DNA of 64,000 nt from Marivirga harenae (lineage in GTDB: Bacteria > Bacteroidota > Bacteroidia > Cytophagales > Cyclobacteriaceae). The notes beneath the pieces were generated by a model that was not told the origin of the DNA, did no database searches, and saw nothing but the letters and a program-made list of their open reading frames with translations. This document shows, piece after piece, positions 54,242-62,099 of this stretch. The translations under genes and the position numbers were made by a program. Position 1 is the first letter of the stretch, and each line of letters starts with the position of its first letter. The DNA lies in contig NZ_CP130565.1 of NCBI RefSeq assembly GCF_030534335.1, positions 379,501 to 443,500 of the forward strand, in the 5' to 3' direction.

Positions 54242-55209
54242 GTGGTTATATCATCAATGAACACAGTAAAGAAGCGGAAAACAAAGCCTCATTTTTAAAG
54301 AGATTGTATATCTATCAAAAAGAACGTTTCCCAATTTTAGGACATGGTATTTTAGTGGCTGTATTTAGTTTTTCAGCCATCTCCTACTCAAGAATCAGCC
54401 GTGGTGCTGAAGGCTTTGTCAGCACGGAAAAATATTTACTAGGAATTTTCACTACCATTACCCTCTTCCTTTTAGTCCGAATTTTAGATGAATTTAAAGA
54501 TGCAAAAGATGACGCAAAATTTCGACAGGAATTGCCAGTTCCAAGGGGACTGATTTCATTGAAAGAATTAGCGATTATCGGCTGGCTTGTTTTTATAGCT
54601 CAAATCATCATCAATACTGTTTTCTTTCCGAAGATGTTGCTTTTATATGCTGGAGTCATTATTTATTTGTTATTGATGACAAAAGAATTTTTCATTCCTG
54701 AATGGTTGAAAAAGCATCAATTCTGGTATGTCACCTCTCATATGTTCATTATTCCATTTATAGATGTTTATGCAAGCGGCTTTGATTGGTTTGTAGCCGG
54801 TGTTCAAGCTCCAGTCGGATTACTTTTCTTCTTTGCAGTATCTTATATGAACGGAATTGTATTGGAAGTAGGCAGAAAAATAAGAACTCCAGAGCAAGAA
54901 TCGGAGGGTGTACTCACCTACACTTCCATGCTGGGAATTCCGAAAGCCATTTATTTATGGATAGTGGTGTTGTTTGCTACGCTTCTGCTCAGTTTTGCTG
55001 CTTCCTATTTTGCAAATTATAGCATGGAAATCTATATGATTTTATTGTTTGTATTTATGATTTGTCTTTTCCCGGCTTTCCTTTTTTTAGGAAAAAAAGA
55101 TGCTAAAACAGCAAAATTCATTGAACATGCTTCTGCCATTTGGACCATTGCCATGTACCTTATTTTGGGAGCTGGCCCGATGATTTCACGTTTAATCGGT
55201 GAGTTATGA
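54238..55209 (+). CDS. UbiA-family prenyltransferase-like membrane protein
   Basis: A 323-residue protein with about nine membrane helices. The first Asp-rich motif is present as RILDEFKDAKDDAKF (about 80-94), followed by ELPVPRGLIS, where relatives have RPxPRG. The second motif zone reads EVGRKIRTPEQESEGVLTYTS (about 215-235); as I recall, relatives have GVDTY here, so an Asp is replaced by Leu. UbiA proteins transfer prenyl chains to aromatic, sugar or lipid acceptors. The acceptor here is unknown. ATGA overlaps join it to both neighbours. Confidence 0.8.
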   Translation: MSGYIINEHSKEAENKASFLKRLYIYQKERFPILGHGILVAVFSFSAISYSRISRGAEGFVSTEKYLLGIFTTITLFLLVRILDEFKDAKDDAKFRQELPVPRGLISLKELAIIGWLVFIAQIIINTVFFPKMLLLYAGVIIYLLLMTKEFFIPEWLKKHQFWYVTSHMFIIPFIDVYASGFDWFVAGVQAPVGLLFFFAVSYMNGIVLEVGRKIRTPEQESEGVLTYTSMLGIPKAIYLWIVVLFATLLLSFAASYFANYSMEIYMILLFVFMICLFPAFLFLGKKDAKTAKFIEHASAIWTIAMYLILGAGPMISRLIGEL

Positions 55210-57812
55210 ACATCATCACTGAAAACGATATTGATCAAATTGATTTAGATAAAACAGGAGGAAAAGGCACTAATTTATTAAAGCTCAAAAACCAAGGTTT
55301 TCAAGTCCCAAAATTTATTATTCTGCCTGCAGATGAACTGCAGGCATCGATCAAGGAAAACTTAACAAGTACAGAATCCATCATCAATAACATTCAGCAG
55401 TATCAATTTTCAAATGAAATCATTAGTGAAATTAATTCTCATTTTGATGAAAACACACTGTTAGCAGTACGTTCTTCCGCTACCATAGAAGATGGAAAGG
55501 AATACTCCTTTGCTGGCTTATTTGAAAGCATTATGTATGTTCCTGTGACAGAAATCCAATCTGCCATTCGAAAAGTCTGGCAATCTGCCTATTCCGAACG
55601 GATTCAGCAATATATGAATTCAAAAGGCATCAAAAATAAGGATCTATCCATAGCCATTATTTTGCAAGAAATGGTGGAAGCAGATGTTTCAGGAGTTGCT
55701 TTTGGCGCCAACCCTGCCAATGGTGATGAAAATGAACAAGTCATCAATGCTGTATTTGGTGCTGGTGAAGGCTTGGTTTCTGGGCAATTGAATGCTGATA
55801 TGTTTCACATTAGTTCAGAAGGCATCAAAACAGAATTAGCTCAAAAAACACATCAGTTAATAGTCGATCATGAAGCAGGTCAGGGGTTAAAAAAAGTAGC
55901 ACTAGATGAAAATAAACAAAGTCAGACTACATTAGAACAAAATCACATATTAGAAATTTCAGCAACGCTTGCCCAACTAAAAGAGAGTTTTAGCGGCCCA
56001 CAGGATATAGAGTTCGCCTATCGAAATGGAAGCTTATATATATTGCAAAGCAGACCGATTACAACAGGAAAGCAAAAAACTATTGCAGAAAACTATATCC
56101 TCTGGGACAATAGCAACATTATTGAATCTTATCCCGGAGTGACCACACCTTTGACTTTTTCATTTATAAGTCAATCCTATCAACAGGCCTATCAGCTTTT
56201 CAGTGCTTATATGGGCGTTGATCCCAAAGTAATTGCTAAAAACCAGCAAGTGTTTAAAAACACATTAGGTTTAATAAGAGGCAGAGTATATTATAATCTA
56301 AAAACCTGGTATTTGATGTTGGCCATGTTGCCCGGCTACAGTTTGAATGCACGCTACATGGAAACCATGATGGGAGTTAAAGAGCGCTTTGACATTCCTA
56401 AAGACTATATTATCTCAAAAGGTCAAGCCTATTGGTCGATTGTCAAAACAGTATTTAAAATGCTTCAGCGCATGTTTTCGCTGCCCAAAAAACGGGCAGA
56501 ATTCATGCAATTATTGGAAGAAACTATCAGCAAGTATAAATCCATTGACTATAAAAATAAATCTGCATCTGAATTATTGAGTTTATATCTGGATTTTGAG
56601 AAAAAATTACTCAACGAATGGAAAGCTCCTTTGCTGAATGATTTTTTTGCCATGATTTGGTTTGGCATGTTGCAAAAAAGCACAGTCAAATATTTGAAAA
56701 GCGAAAATCCCAACATTCATAATGATTTGCTGTGCGGAAGTGCGGATATCATCTCCACTCAGCCGATCCACAGGAGCATTGCTATTGCAACTTTCATTAA
56801 TCAAAATGAGGGTTTAAAAGTATTTTTCAGTGATGCTCCAGAAAAGGTATGGCAAAAATTGCAAGCAGAAGAGAATGACGCAAATATCATTAGCCTTCGA
56901 AATCAAATTGATGAATATATCCATGATTTTGGAGAAAGATGTGTGGGCGAATTGAAGCTCGAAACCTTATCCTATGAGCAGGCTCCAGAGCAACTAATCA
57001 AGATCTTGCAGTCCTATGTCAATCAAAATATTTCAGTCAAATCTACTTCCGGAAATCTTGAGCAAGAGTTGCGAACCAATGCTGAAAAAGAAATTCAATC
57101 GAAGCTAAAATTCAAGCCAATCAAAAAATGGTGGTTAAAATATATTTTGACTAAAACCCGACAAATGGTAAGCGGCAGGGAAAACTTGCGCTATGAAAGA
57201 ACCAGGGCGTTTGGCATTGTACGTAAGTTATTCTCAACTATTGGAAATCGTTTTTATGAGGAAGATTTAATCACTCATCCACGAGATATCTTCTATTTGA
57301 CCAAAGCGGAAATAGAGGGATTTATTGAAGGAAGAGGAGTATTTACTGATTTAAAGGAAAACATCGCGATCCGAAAAGCCGAATATGCAAAATTCGAAAA
57401 AGAGGATCCGCCACCTGAAAGATTTGCTACAAATGGAATAGTATATAGCAGTGAGATTGCCGGGCAAGAGGAAGAGAGTACAATTGACGGTGAACTAAAA
57501 GGAATTGGATGTTGCCCTGGAAAAGTCAGGGCAAAAGTCAGAAAAGTAAATCATCCGCAGGAAGTTGATAGTTTAAATGGAGATATTTTGGTCACGTCCA
57601 GCACCGACCCGGGATGGGTTACATTATTCCCATCGGCTTCGGGGATCATAGTGGAAAGAGGAAGTTTGTTGAGTCATTCTGCTATTGTCTCCAGAGAAAT
57701 GGGGATTCCATGTATCGTTAGTGTTTCAGGATTACTGAAGCAATTAAAATCTGGAGATGAAGTGCTGATGGACGGAAGCTCAGGTATTATTAAAATCCTT
57801 GAATCAAAATGA
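55206..57812 (+). CDS. PEP synthase/rifampin phosphotransferase-like enzyme
   Basis: An 868-residue protein with the three-part layout of rifampin phosphotransferase and PEP synthase. The N-terminal PPDK ATP-grasp domain spans about 1-300 (TGGKGTNLLKL, LAVRSSATIEDGKEYSFAGLFES, SGVAFGANPANG, DIEFAYRNGSLYILQSRPI). A long middle domain (about 310-750) matches no standard PEP-carboxyl or barrel domain I recognise. The C-terminal swivel carries the phospho-His in VERGSLLSHSAIVSREMGIPCIV (about 815-837). PEP synthase would have a C-terminal TIM barrel, which is missing. So a small-molecule dikinase is likelier: ATP's beta-phosphate passes to the His and then to a substrate bound by the middle domain. 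Confidence 0.8.
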   Translation: MNIITENDIDQIDLDKTGGKGTNLLKLKNQGFQVPKFIILPADELQASIKENLTSTESIINNIQQYQFSNEIISEINSHFDENTLLAVRSSATIEDGKEYSFAGLFESIMYVPVTEIQSAIRKVWQSAYSERIQQYMNSKGIKNKDLSIAIILQEMVEADVSGVAFGANPANGDENEQVINAVFGAGEGLVSGQLNADMFHISSEGIKTELAQKTHQLIVDHEAGQGLKKVALDENKQSQTTLEQNHILEISATLAQLKESFSGPQDIEFAYRNGSLYILQSRPITTGKQKTIAENYILWDNSNIIESYPGVTTPLTFSFISQSYQQAYQLFSAYMGVDPKVIAKNQQVFKNTLGLIRGRVYYNLKTWYLMLAMLPGYSLNARYMETMMGVKERFDIPKDYIISKGQAYWSIVKTVFKMLQRMFSLPKKRAEFMQLLEETISKYKSIDYKNKSASELLSLYLDFEKKLLNEWKAPLLNDFFAMIWFGMLQKSTVKYLKSENPNIHNDLLCGSADIISTQPIHRSIAIATFINQNEGLKVFFSDAPEKVWQKLQAEENDANIISLRNQIDEYIHDFGERCVGELKLETLSYEQAPEQLIKILQSYVNQNISVKSTSGNLEQELRTNAEKEIQSKLKFKPIKKWWLKYILTKTRQMVSGRENLRYERTRAFGIVRKLFSTIGNRFYEEDLITHPRDIFYLTKAEIEGFIEGRGVFTDLKENIAIRKAEYAKFEKEDPPPERFATNGIVYSSEIAGQEEESTIDGELKGIGCCPGKVRAKVRKVNHPQEVDSLNGDILVTSSTDPGWVTLFPSASGIIVERGSLLSHSAIVSREMGIPCIVSVSGLLKQLKSGDEVLMDGSSGIIKILESK

Positions 57813-58897
57813 GCAAGGCTGTTGAAAAAGTTGACTTCAGTAAAATCCGCTATGCTAATTGCTGGGAAGATGCCGATATTCTCTTGGAAGGACTAAATCC
57901 CAAAGCGGGCAGTAAAATTTTGTCCATTGCCTCTGCAGGAGACAATAGCTTTGCTTTACTTTCCACTGATCCCGAGCTACTGCTAGCAGTTGATCTCAGC
58001 AAATCACAATTACACTTATGCGAATTAAAAAAGGTGGCCATCAAAAATTTGGAACGCGAAGAATGCTTGCAGTTTTTAGGTTTCCATTCTGATAAAAAAC
58101 GATTAGAAACCTATGCTCAATTACAATCCCAGCTAAGTGCGGAGGCTAGATCCTATTTTGACCAATTGTCGAATGAAATCCAGCGTGGAATTATTCATCA
58201 GGGGAAATTTGAACAGTATTTCCAATTGTTCAGCCAAAAAATACTTCCACTGATTCACTCCAAAAAAACAATCCAAAAGCTATTTCAAGAAAAGTCTGAA
58301 TTGGCACAAATAGATTTTTATAAAAATAAATGGAATAGCTGGCGGTGGCGAATGCTATTCAAGCTATTCTTTAGTAAAGCCATAATGGGAAAATTCGGAA
58401 GAGATCCTGAATTCTTAAAGCAAGTTGAAATTCCCGTAGCAGAATATATTTTCCGTAAGGCGGAAGTGCAATTGCAATCCCAAAGCGCTCAACAAAATTT
58501 CATTCTAAACTACAACTTAACAGGAGAATTCGGTGTCCATTTACCGTATTACCTGAGAAAAGAAAATTATGAGAACATCAAAAGAAAATTGGGTGCACTA
58601 AAGCTTTTTGAGGGATATGCACAAGATGCAATGGGTCAATATGATGCATTTGACTACATGAATTTATCCAACATATTTGAATATATGGATGTAGAGACAT
58701 TTCAAAATACTGGCAAAGAGTTAATCAATGGATTAAAAAAAGAAGGTAAAATCGCTTACTGGAATTTGATGGTAGCTCGCCAATTATCTAAAGAATTTCC
58801 ACAGGATTTAGTCTTTCAAGCTTCATTGTCAGATGATTTAACGCAAAAAGACAAAGGCTTTTTCTATCACCAAATACTCATAGAGCAACGGAAATGA
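57809..58897 (+). CDS. DUF3419/BtaA-like aminocarboxypropyl transferase
   Basis: A 362-residue protein of the BtaA family. The SAM-site pattern is clear: RYANCWEDADILLEGL, then ILSIASAGDNSFALLSTDP and LAVDLSKSQLHLCELK (about 15-75). The C-terminal part holds DAFDYMNLSNIFEYMD, where BtaA proteins place the catalytic region. BtaA moves the 3-amino-3-carboxypropyl group of SAM to diacylglycerol, the first step to the betaine lipid DGTS; the methylase BtaB is not present here. In this operon the acceptor may be a different, perhaps isoprenoid, lipid. ATGA overlaps on both sides. Confidence 0.85.
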   Translation: MSKAVEKVDFSKIRYANCWEDADILLEGLNPKAGSKILSIASAGDNSFALLSTDPELLLAVDLSKSQLHLCELKKVAIKNLEREECLQFLGFHSDKKRLETYAQLQSQLSAEARSYFDQLSNEIQRGIIHQGKFEQYFQLFSQKILPLIHSKKTIQKLFQEKSELAQIDFYKNKWNSWRWRMLFKLFFSKAIMGKFGRDPEFLKQVEIPVAEYIFRKAEVQLQSQSAQQNFILNYNLTGEFGVHLPYYLRKENYENIKRKLGALKLFEGYAQDAMGQYDAFDYMNLSNIFEYMDVETFQNTGKELINGLKKEGKIAYWNLMVARQLSKEFPQDLVFQASLSDDLTQKDKGFFYHQILIEQRK

Positions 58898-59553
58898 AAG
58901 AAGATTTGATGGCGATTTCTTTACTGGCATTATTATTTCTTTTCCTATTTGGAATGACTGAATTATTGTACCATCGCTTCAAATGGAAAGTCGAACTCAC
59001 CCGAAAAATCGCACATATCGGTACCGGAATCATCACCCTACTATTTCTAATTCTACTGACTAGCCATTGGTCTGTTTTACTACTTAGCAGCAGCTTCTTA
59101 TTACTCCTGAGTTTAAGCATGCGGTTTAATTTTCTGCAATCGATTAATGCTATTGATCGCACCTCTTATGGAAGCCTATTATATCCAATATCAGTTTACG
59201 GCTGCTTCTATGCTTATGACAGCTTCAATCAGGAAATACTTTTTTTCTACTTACCCATTCTAACTTTAGCTATTTGTGATCCTATAGCGGCATTAGCGGG
59301 AAAAAGAAAGCCTTTTGGCAAATACAAAAGAGGCAGCAAATCGCTTTCAGGAACTCTTGGTTTTATGGGATCTTGCCTGATCTTATCATGCATTTTGATG
59401 TGGATGCTGACGAATCTCAATACATTCAATATAATTCTATACAGCGCTGTAGTGGCTGTCTTATCTAGTTTGACTGAAACCATTAGCGGAAAAGGATTTG
59501 ACAACCTCAGCATCCCGCTAATAGTCATCATTATCTTAAAATTCATTTTATGA
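58894..59553 (+). CDS. Phytol/dolichol kinase-like membrane protein
   Basis: A 219-residue protein with about six helices. Family motifs are ELTRKIAHIGTGI (about 29-41), IDRTSYGSLLYPIS, AICDPIAALAGKRKPFG (about 127-143), KYKRGSKSLSGTLGF and ETISGKGFDNLSIPL (about 192-206). This is the pattern of the CTP-dependent phytol/dolichol/farnesol kinase group, related to CDP-diglyceride synthases. Such enzymes phosphorylate isoprenoid alcohols, which agrees with HMG-CoA reductase and UbiA in the same operon. Substrate is inferred, not shown. It overlaps both neighbours by 4 nt. Confidence 0.8.
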   Translation: MKEDLMAISLLALLFLFLFGMTELLYHRFKWKVELTRKIAHIGTGIITLLFLILLTSHWSVLLLSSSFLLLLSLSMRFNFLQSINAIDRTSYGSLLYPISVYGCFYAYDSFNQEILFFYLPILTLAICDPIAALAGKRKPFGKYKRGSKSLSGTLGFMGSCLILSCILMWMLTNLNTFNIILYSAVVAVLSSLTETISGKGFDNLSIPLIVIIILKFIL

Positions 59554-60560
59554 GTCTTAAAATCAAAAAAATATCTCCCGAATCGGCTGAATTCAACAGA
59601 TTCCATAATTTCCCAAAAAGAATTTATCCTGAAGATAGTCCCAAATGGAAGGTTCCGGAAGACTTTGATTTTAAGAATTTGATTGCCATTTATGGAGTGG
59701 AAGAGGAAAACAATCTTCTTGCAAGAGCTGCTTTATACCAAAACCCTAATTTGAATTTTCAAAACCAACCAACGTGTTGCATCGGAAATTATGAAGCCGA
59801 AAATCACCCGAAAGCAGTACAAATTTTAATTGATCAAGTTTCTGAAGACGCCAAAAAGTTAGGAGCAAAATTCCTTTTAGGGCCTATGAACGGAAGTACT
59901 TGGGGCACATACCGTTTTGCGGAAAGCACCAATTCCCCATTCTTTTTGGAACCTCATCACCTGAATTATTATCAAAAACACTTTTTAAATGCAGCTTTTC
60001 AGCCTATCAGGAATTACAACAGTAAGCTGGTGGAAGAAATCCCGACAGATTCTTTAGAACCGGAAAGTGAATTGATTGAATTACAAAAATCTTTAAAAGT
60101 GAAAGTGCGCTCAATTAATATGGATGATTTTGCTGGTGATTTAATGAAATTACACCAATTAGTCCATCAAGCATTTGCTAGCAACTTTTTATTTACTCCA
60201 CTGGAGAAGGAAGAATTTGTAGTTAAATATATGAGTACTTCCAATTTCCTAAATCAGGAATATACTCGAATAGCAGAAGATGAATATGGTAATTTTCTAG
60301 CATTTTTCTTTTGCATGGACGATTTGTTAAACCCAAATGAAAAGCGGTTGATCATCAAAACCATAGCTCGCCATCCTGACCCGAAGTGGAGAGGACTGGG
60401 TCAATTAATGGGCAGTTTGTTATATCGAAAAGCTAAAAAAGACGGCTACAAATCCATCATTCATGCTTTAATGGACGAAGATGCGAATTCTTCCAGTATC
60501 TCCACCAAATTTGCGGGAAAACCTATAAATCGCTACTTTCTGTATGCAAAAGAACTCTGA
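59550..60560 (+). CDS. GNAT-fold acyltransferase-like protein
   Basis: A 336-residue soluble protein. The N-terminal half contains AKFLLGPMNGSTWGTYRF (about 108-125), seen in a group of uncharacterised bacterial proteins with GNAT-like folds. The C-terminal half has the acetyl-CoA loop-like HPDPKWRGLGQLMGSLLYRKAKKDGYKSIIHALM (in part; about 274-307) and ends at NRYFLYAKEL. Two GNAT-like domains in tandem are probable. An acyl or aminoacyl transfer step in the lipid pathway would fit. Its stop shares one base with the start of the AMP-ligase gene. Confidence 0.65.
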   Translation: MSLKIKKISPESAEFNRFHNFPKRIYPEDSPKWKVPEDFDFKNLIAIYGVEEENNLLARAALYQNPNLNFQNQPTCCIGNYEAENHPKAVQILIDQVSEDAKKLGAKFLLGPMNGSTWGTYRFAESTNSPFFLEPHHLNYYQKHFLNAAFQPIRNYNSKLVEEIPTDSLEPESELIELQKSLKVKVRSINMDDFAGDLMKLHQLVHQAFASNFLFTPLEKEEFVVKYMSTSNFLNQEYTRIAEDEYGNFLAFFFCMDDLLNPNEKRLIIKTIARHPDPKWRGLGQLMGSLLYRKAKKDGYKSIIHALMDEDANSSSISTKFAGKPINRYFLYAKEL

Positions 60561-62098
60561 TGGAAGCTGGCCAATTCAACATCGTTTCACTTTTTGCAGA
60601 TGCTTCCAAAAGGCACCCTGACCGAATAGCCATTATTGAGAAAAATCATCAGATCACATTTGCAGAATTGGCTCAAGAAATTGATAAAACTGCCAGCTAT
60701 TTTCAGCAAAAAGGAATTTCAAAAGGTGATCGCGTACTGGTCTTTGTCCCGATGGGAATTAATCTTTACCGAATCGTTTTGGCACTATTTAAAATTGGCG
60801 CCACAGCCGTATTTTTAGACGAATGGGTAAGTTTTAAAAGGCTGAACTTATGTTGCAAAATTGCAGAATGCACGGCCTTTATCGGAATAAGAAAAGCCAG
60901 GATATTGACCTTCTTTTCTTCTGAAATACGGAAAATTCCTATCAAGTTAGGGGTAGCTTACAAAGACTACGGAATTCCTGCAAAAAATATCTCAACGAAT
61001 GTGAATGACACCGCGCTCATCACATTCACTACCGGCAGTAGTGGCACACCTAAAGCCGCTAAAAGAACGCATGGCTTTCTAAAAGCGCAATTTTCAGTAT
61101 TGGAAAAGAAAATTGATCCTGAAATTTCCAAGGTCGATATGCCTGTTTTACCCATCGTTTTAATGATAAACCTGGGCAAAGGGATCACTTCTGTAATTGC
61201 TGATTTTAAAGCTTCAAAACCCGAAAGCTTGAAAGCTGAAAAGGTAATTGCACAGATAGAAAAGCATCAAGTGGCAAGTATTGCTTCCTCTCCCTATTTC
61301 ATTTTTAAGCTAGCTCAGTATGCGATTGAACACAATGTACCTATCCAAAATATTAAACGGATATTCACTGGAGGAGCGGCAGTATTTCCTGAAGAAGCAA
61401 AAACTTATGTCCAGGCATTCCCAAATTCTACTTCAAAAATTTTATACGGCTCAACCGAAGCAGAACCTATAAGCAGTGTAAATGCTCTAGATTTAGCCAC
61501 GCGAAATATAGCAAAGGACAAGGGGCTTTATGTCGGTTCAATAGATACCGCAGCAAAGGTCCTGATAATTCCTATAAAAGAAGAAAATATCAAAATACAA
61601 AATTCAGATGAGCTTAGAACAAATAGTCTGAAGGACCAGAAAATTGGAGAAATCATAGTCTCAGGTTCCCATGTTTTAAAAGAATATGTGAATAATCCGG
61701 AGGCTATGGAAAGGCAGAAAATCTGGGTCGAAGATGTATGTTGGCATCGAACTGGAGATAGTGGATTTAAAATCGGCAATGAATTATATCTGACAGGGCC
61801 TTGTAATGCTATGATTGAAAATGAATCCGGCTATATTTCACCCTTTCTTTATGAACAGATTCTAACATCGATAGATGGAGTCAATGCTGGGACCATTCTT
61901 AGCATAAAGGATAAGAATTATGCAGTCATAGAAGCTCAATCTAAGGGAGACATAGAAAAAGTAACTCCTGAAATAATGGCGATTGAAGGTATCGATGAAG
62001 TGTATTTAGTAAAGAAAATTCCACGAGACCCTCGCCATTTTTCAAAAATTGAATACAAAAAACTGAAAAATATGTTAGCTAGTAAACTCAACCTATAA
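60560..62098 (+). CDS. AMP-dependent synthetase/ligase, OleC-like
   Basis: A 512-residue adenylating enzyme. The P-loop is LITFTTGSSGTPKAAKRTH (about 153-171), then RIFTGGAAVFPEE (about 271), YGSTEAEPIS (about 296), HRTGDSGFKI (about 396) and a C-terminal IPRDPRHFSKIEYKKLK with the catalytic Lys. GATAVFLDEW, YGSTEAEPI and DPRHFSKIEY agree with the OleC branch, whose studied members make beta-lactones from beta-hydroxy acids in long-chain olefin synthesis. OleA, OleB and OleD are not in view. So it could activate a fatty or hydroxy acid for the operon's product. One base separates it from the exporter gene. Confidence 0.82.
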   Translation: MEAGQFNIVSLFADASKRHPDRIAIIEKNHQITFAELAQEIDKTASYFQQKGISKGDRVLVFVPMGINLYRIVLALFKIGATAVFLDEWVSFKRLNLCCKIAECTAFIGIRKARILTFFSSEIRKIPIKLGVAYKDYGIPAKNISTNVNDTALITFTTGSSGTPKAAKRTHGFLKAQFSVLEKKIDPEISKVDMPVLPIVLMINLGKGITSVIADFKASKPESLKAEKVIAQIEKHQVASIASSPYFIFKLAQYAIEHNVPIQNIKRIFTGGAAVFPEEAKTYVQAFPNSTSKILYGSTEAEPISSVNALDLATRNIAKDKGLYVGSIDTAAKVLIIPIKEENIKIQNSDELRTNSLKDQKIGEIIVSGSHVLKEYVNNPEAMERQKIWVEDVCWHRTGDSGFKIGNELYLTGPCNAMIENESGYISPFLYEQILTSIDGVNAGTILSIKDKNYAVIEAQSKGDIEKVTPEIMAIEGIDEVYLVKKIPRDPRHFSKIEYKKLKNMLASKLNL

Positions 62099-62099
62099 A

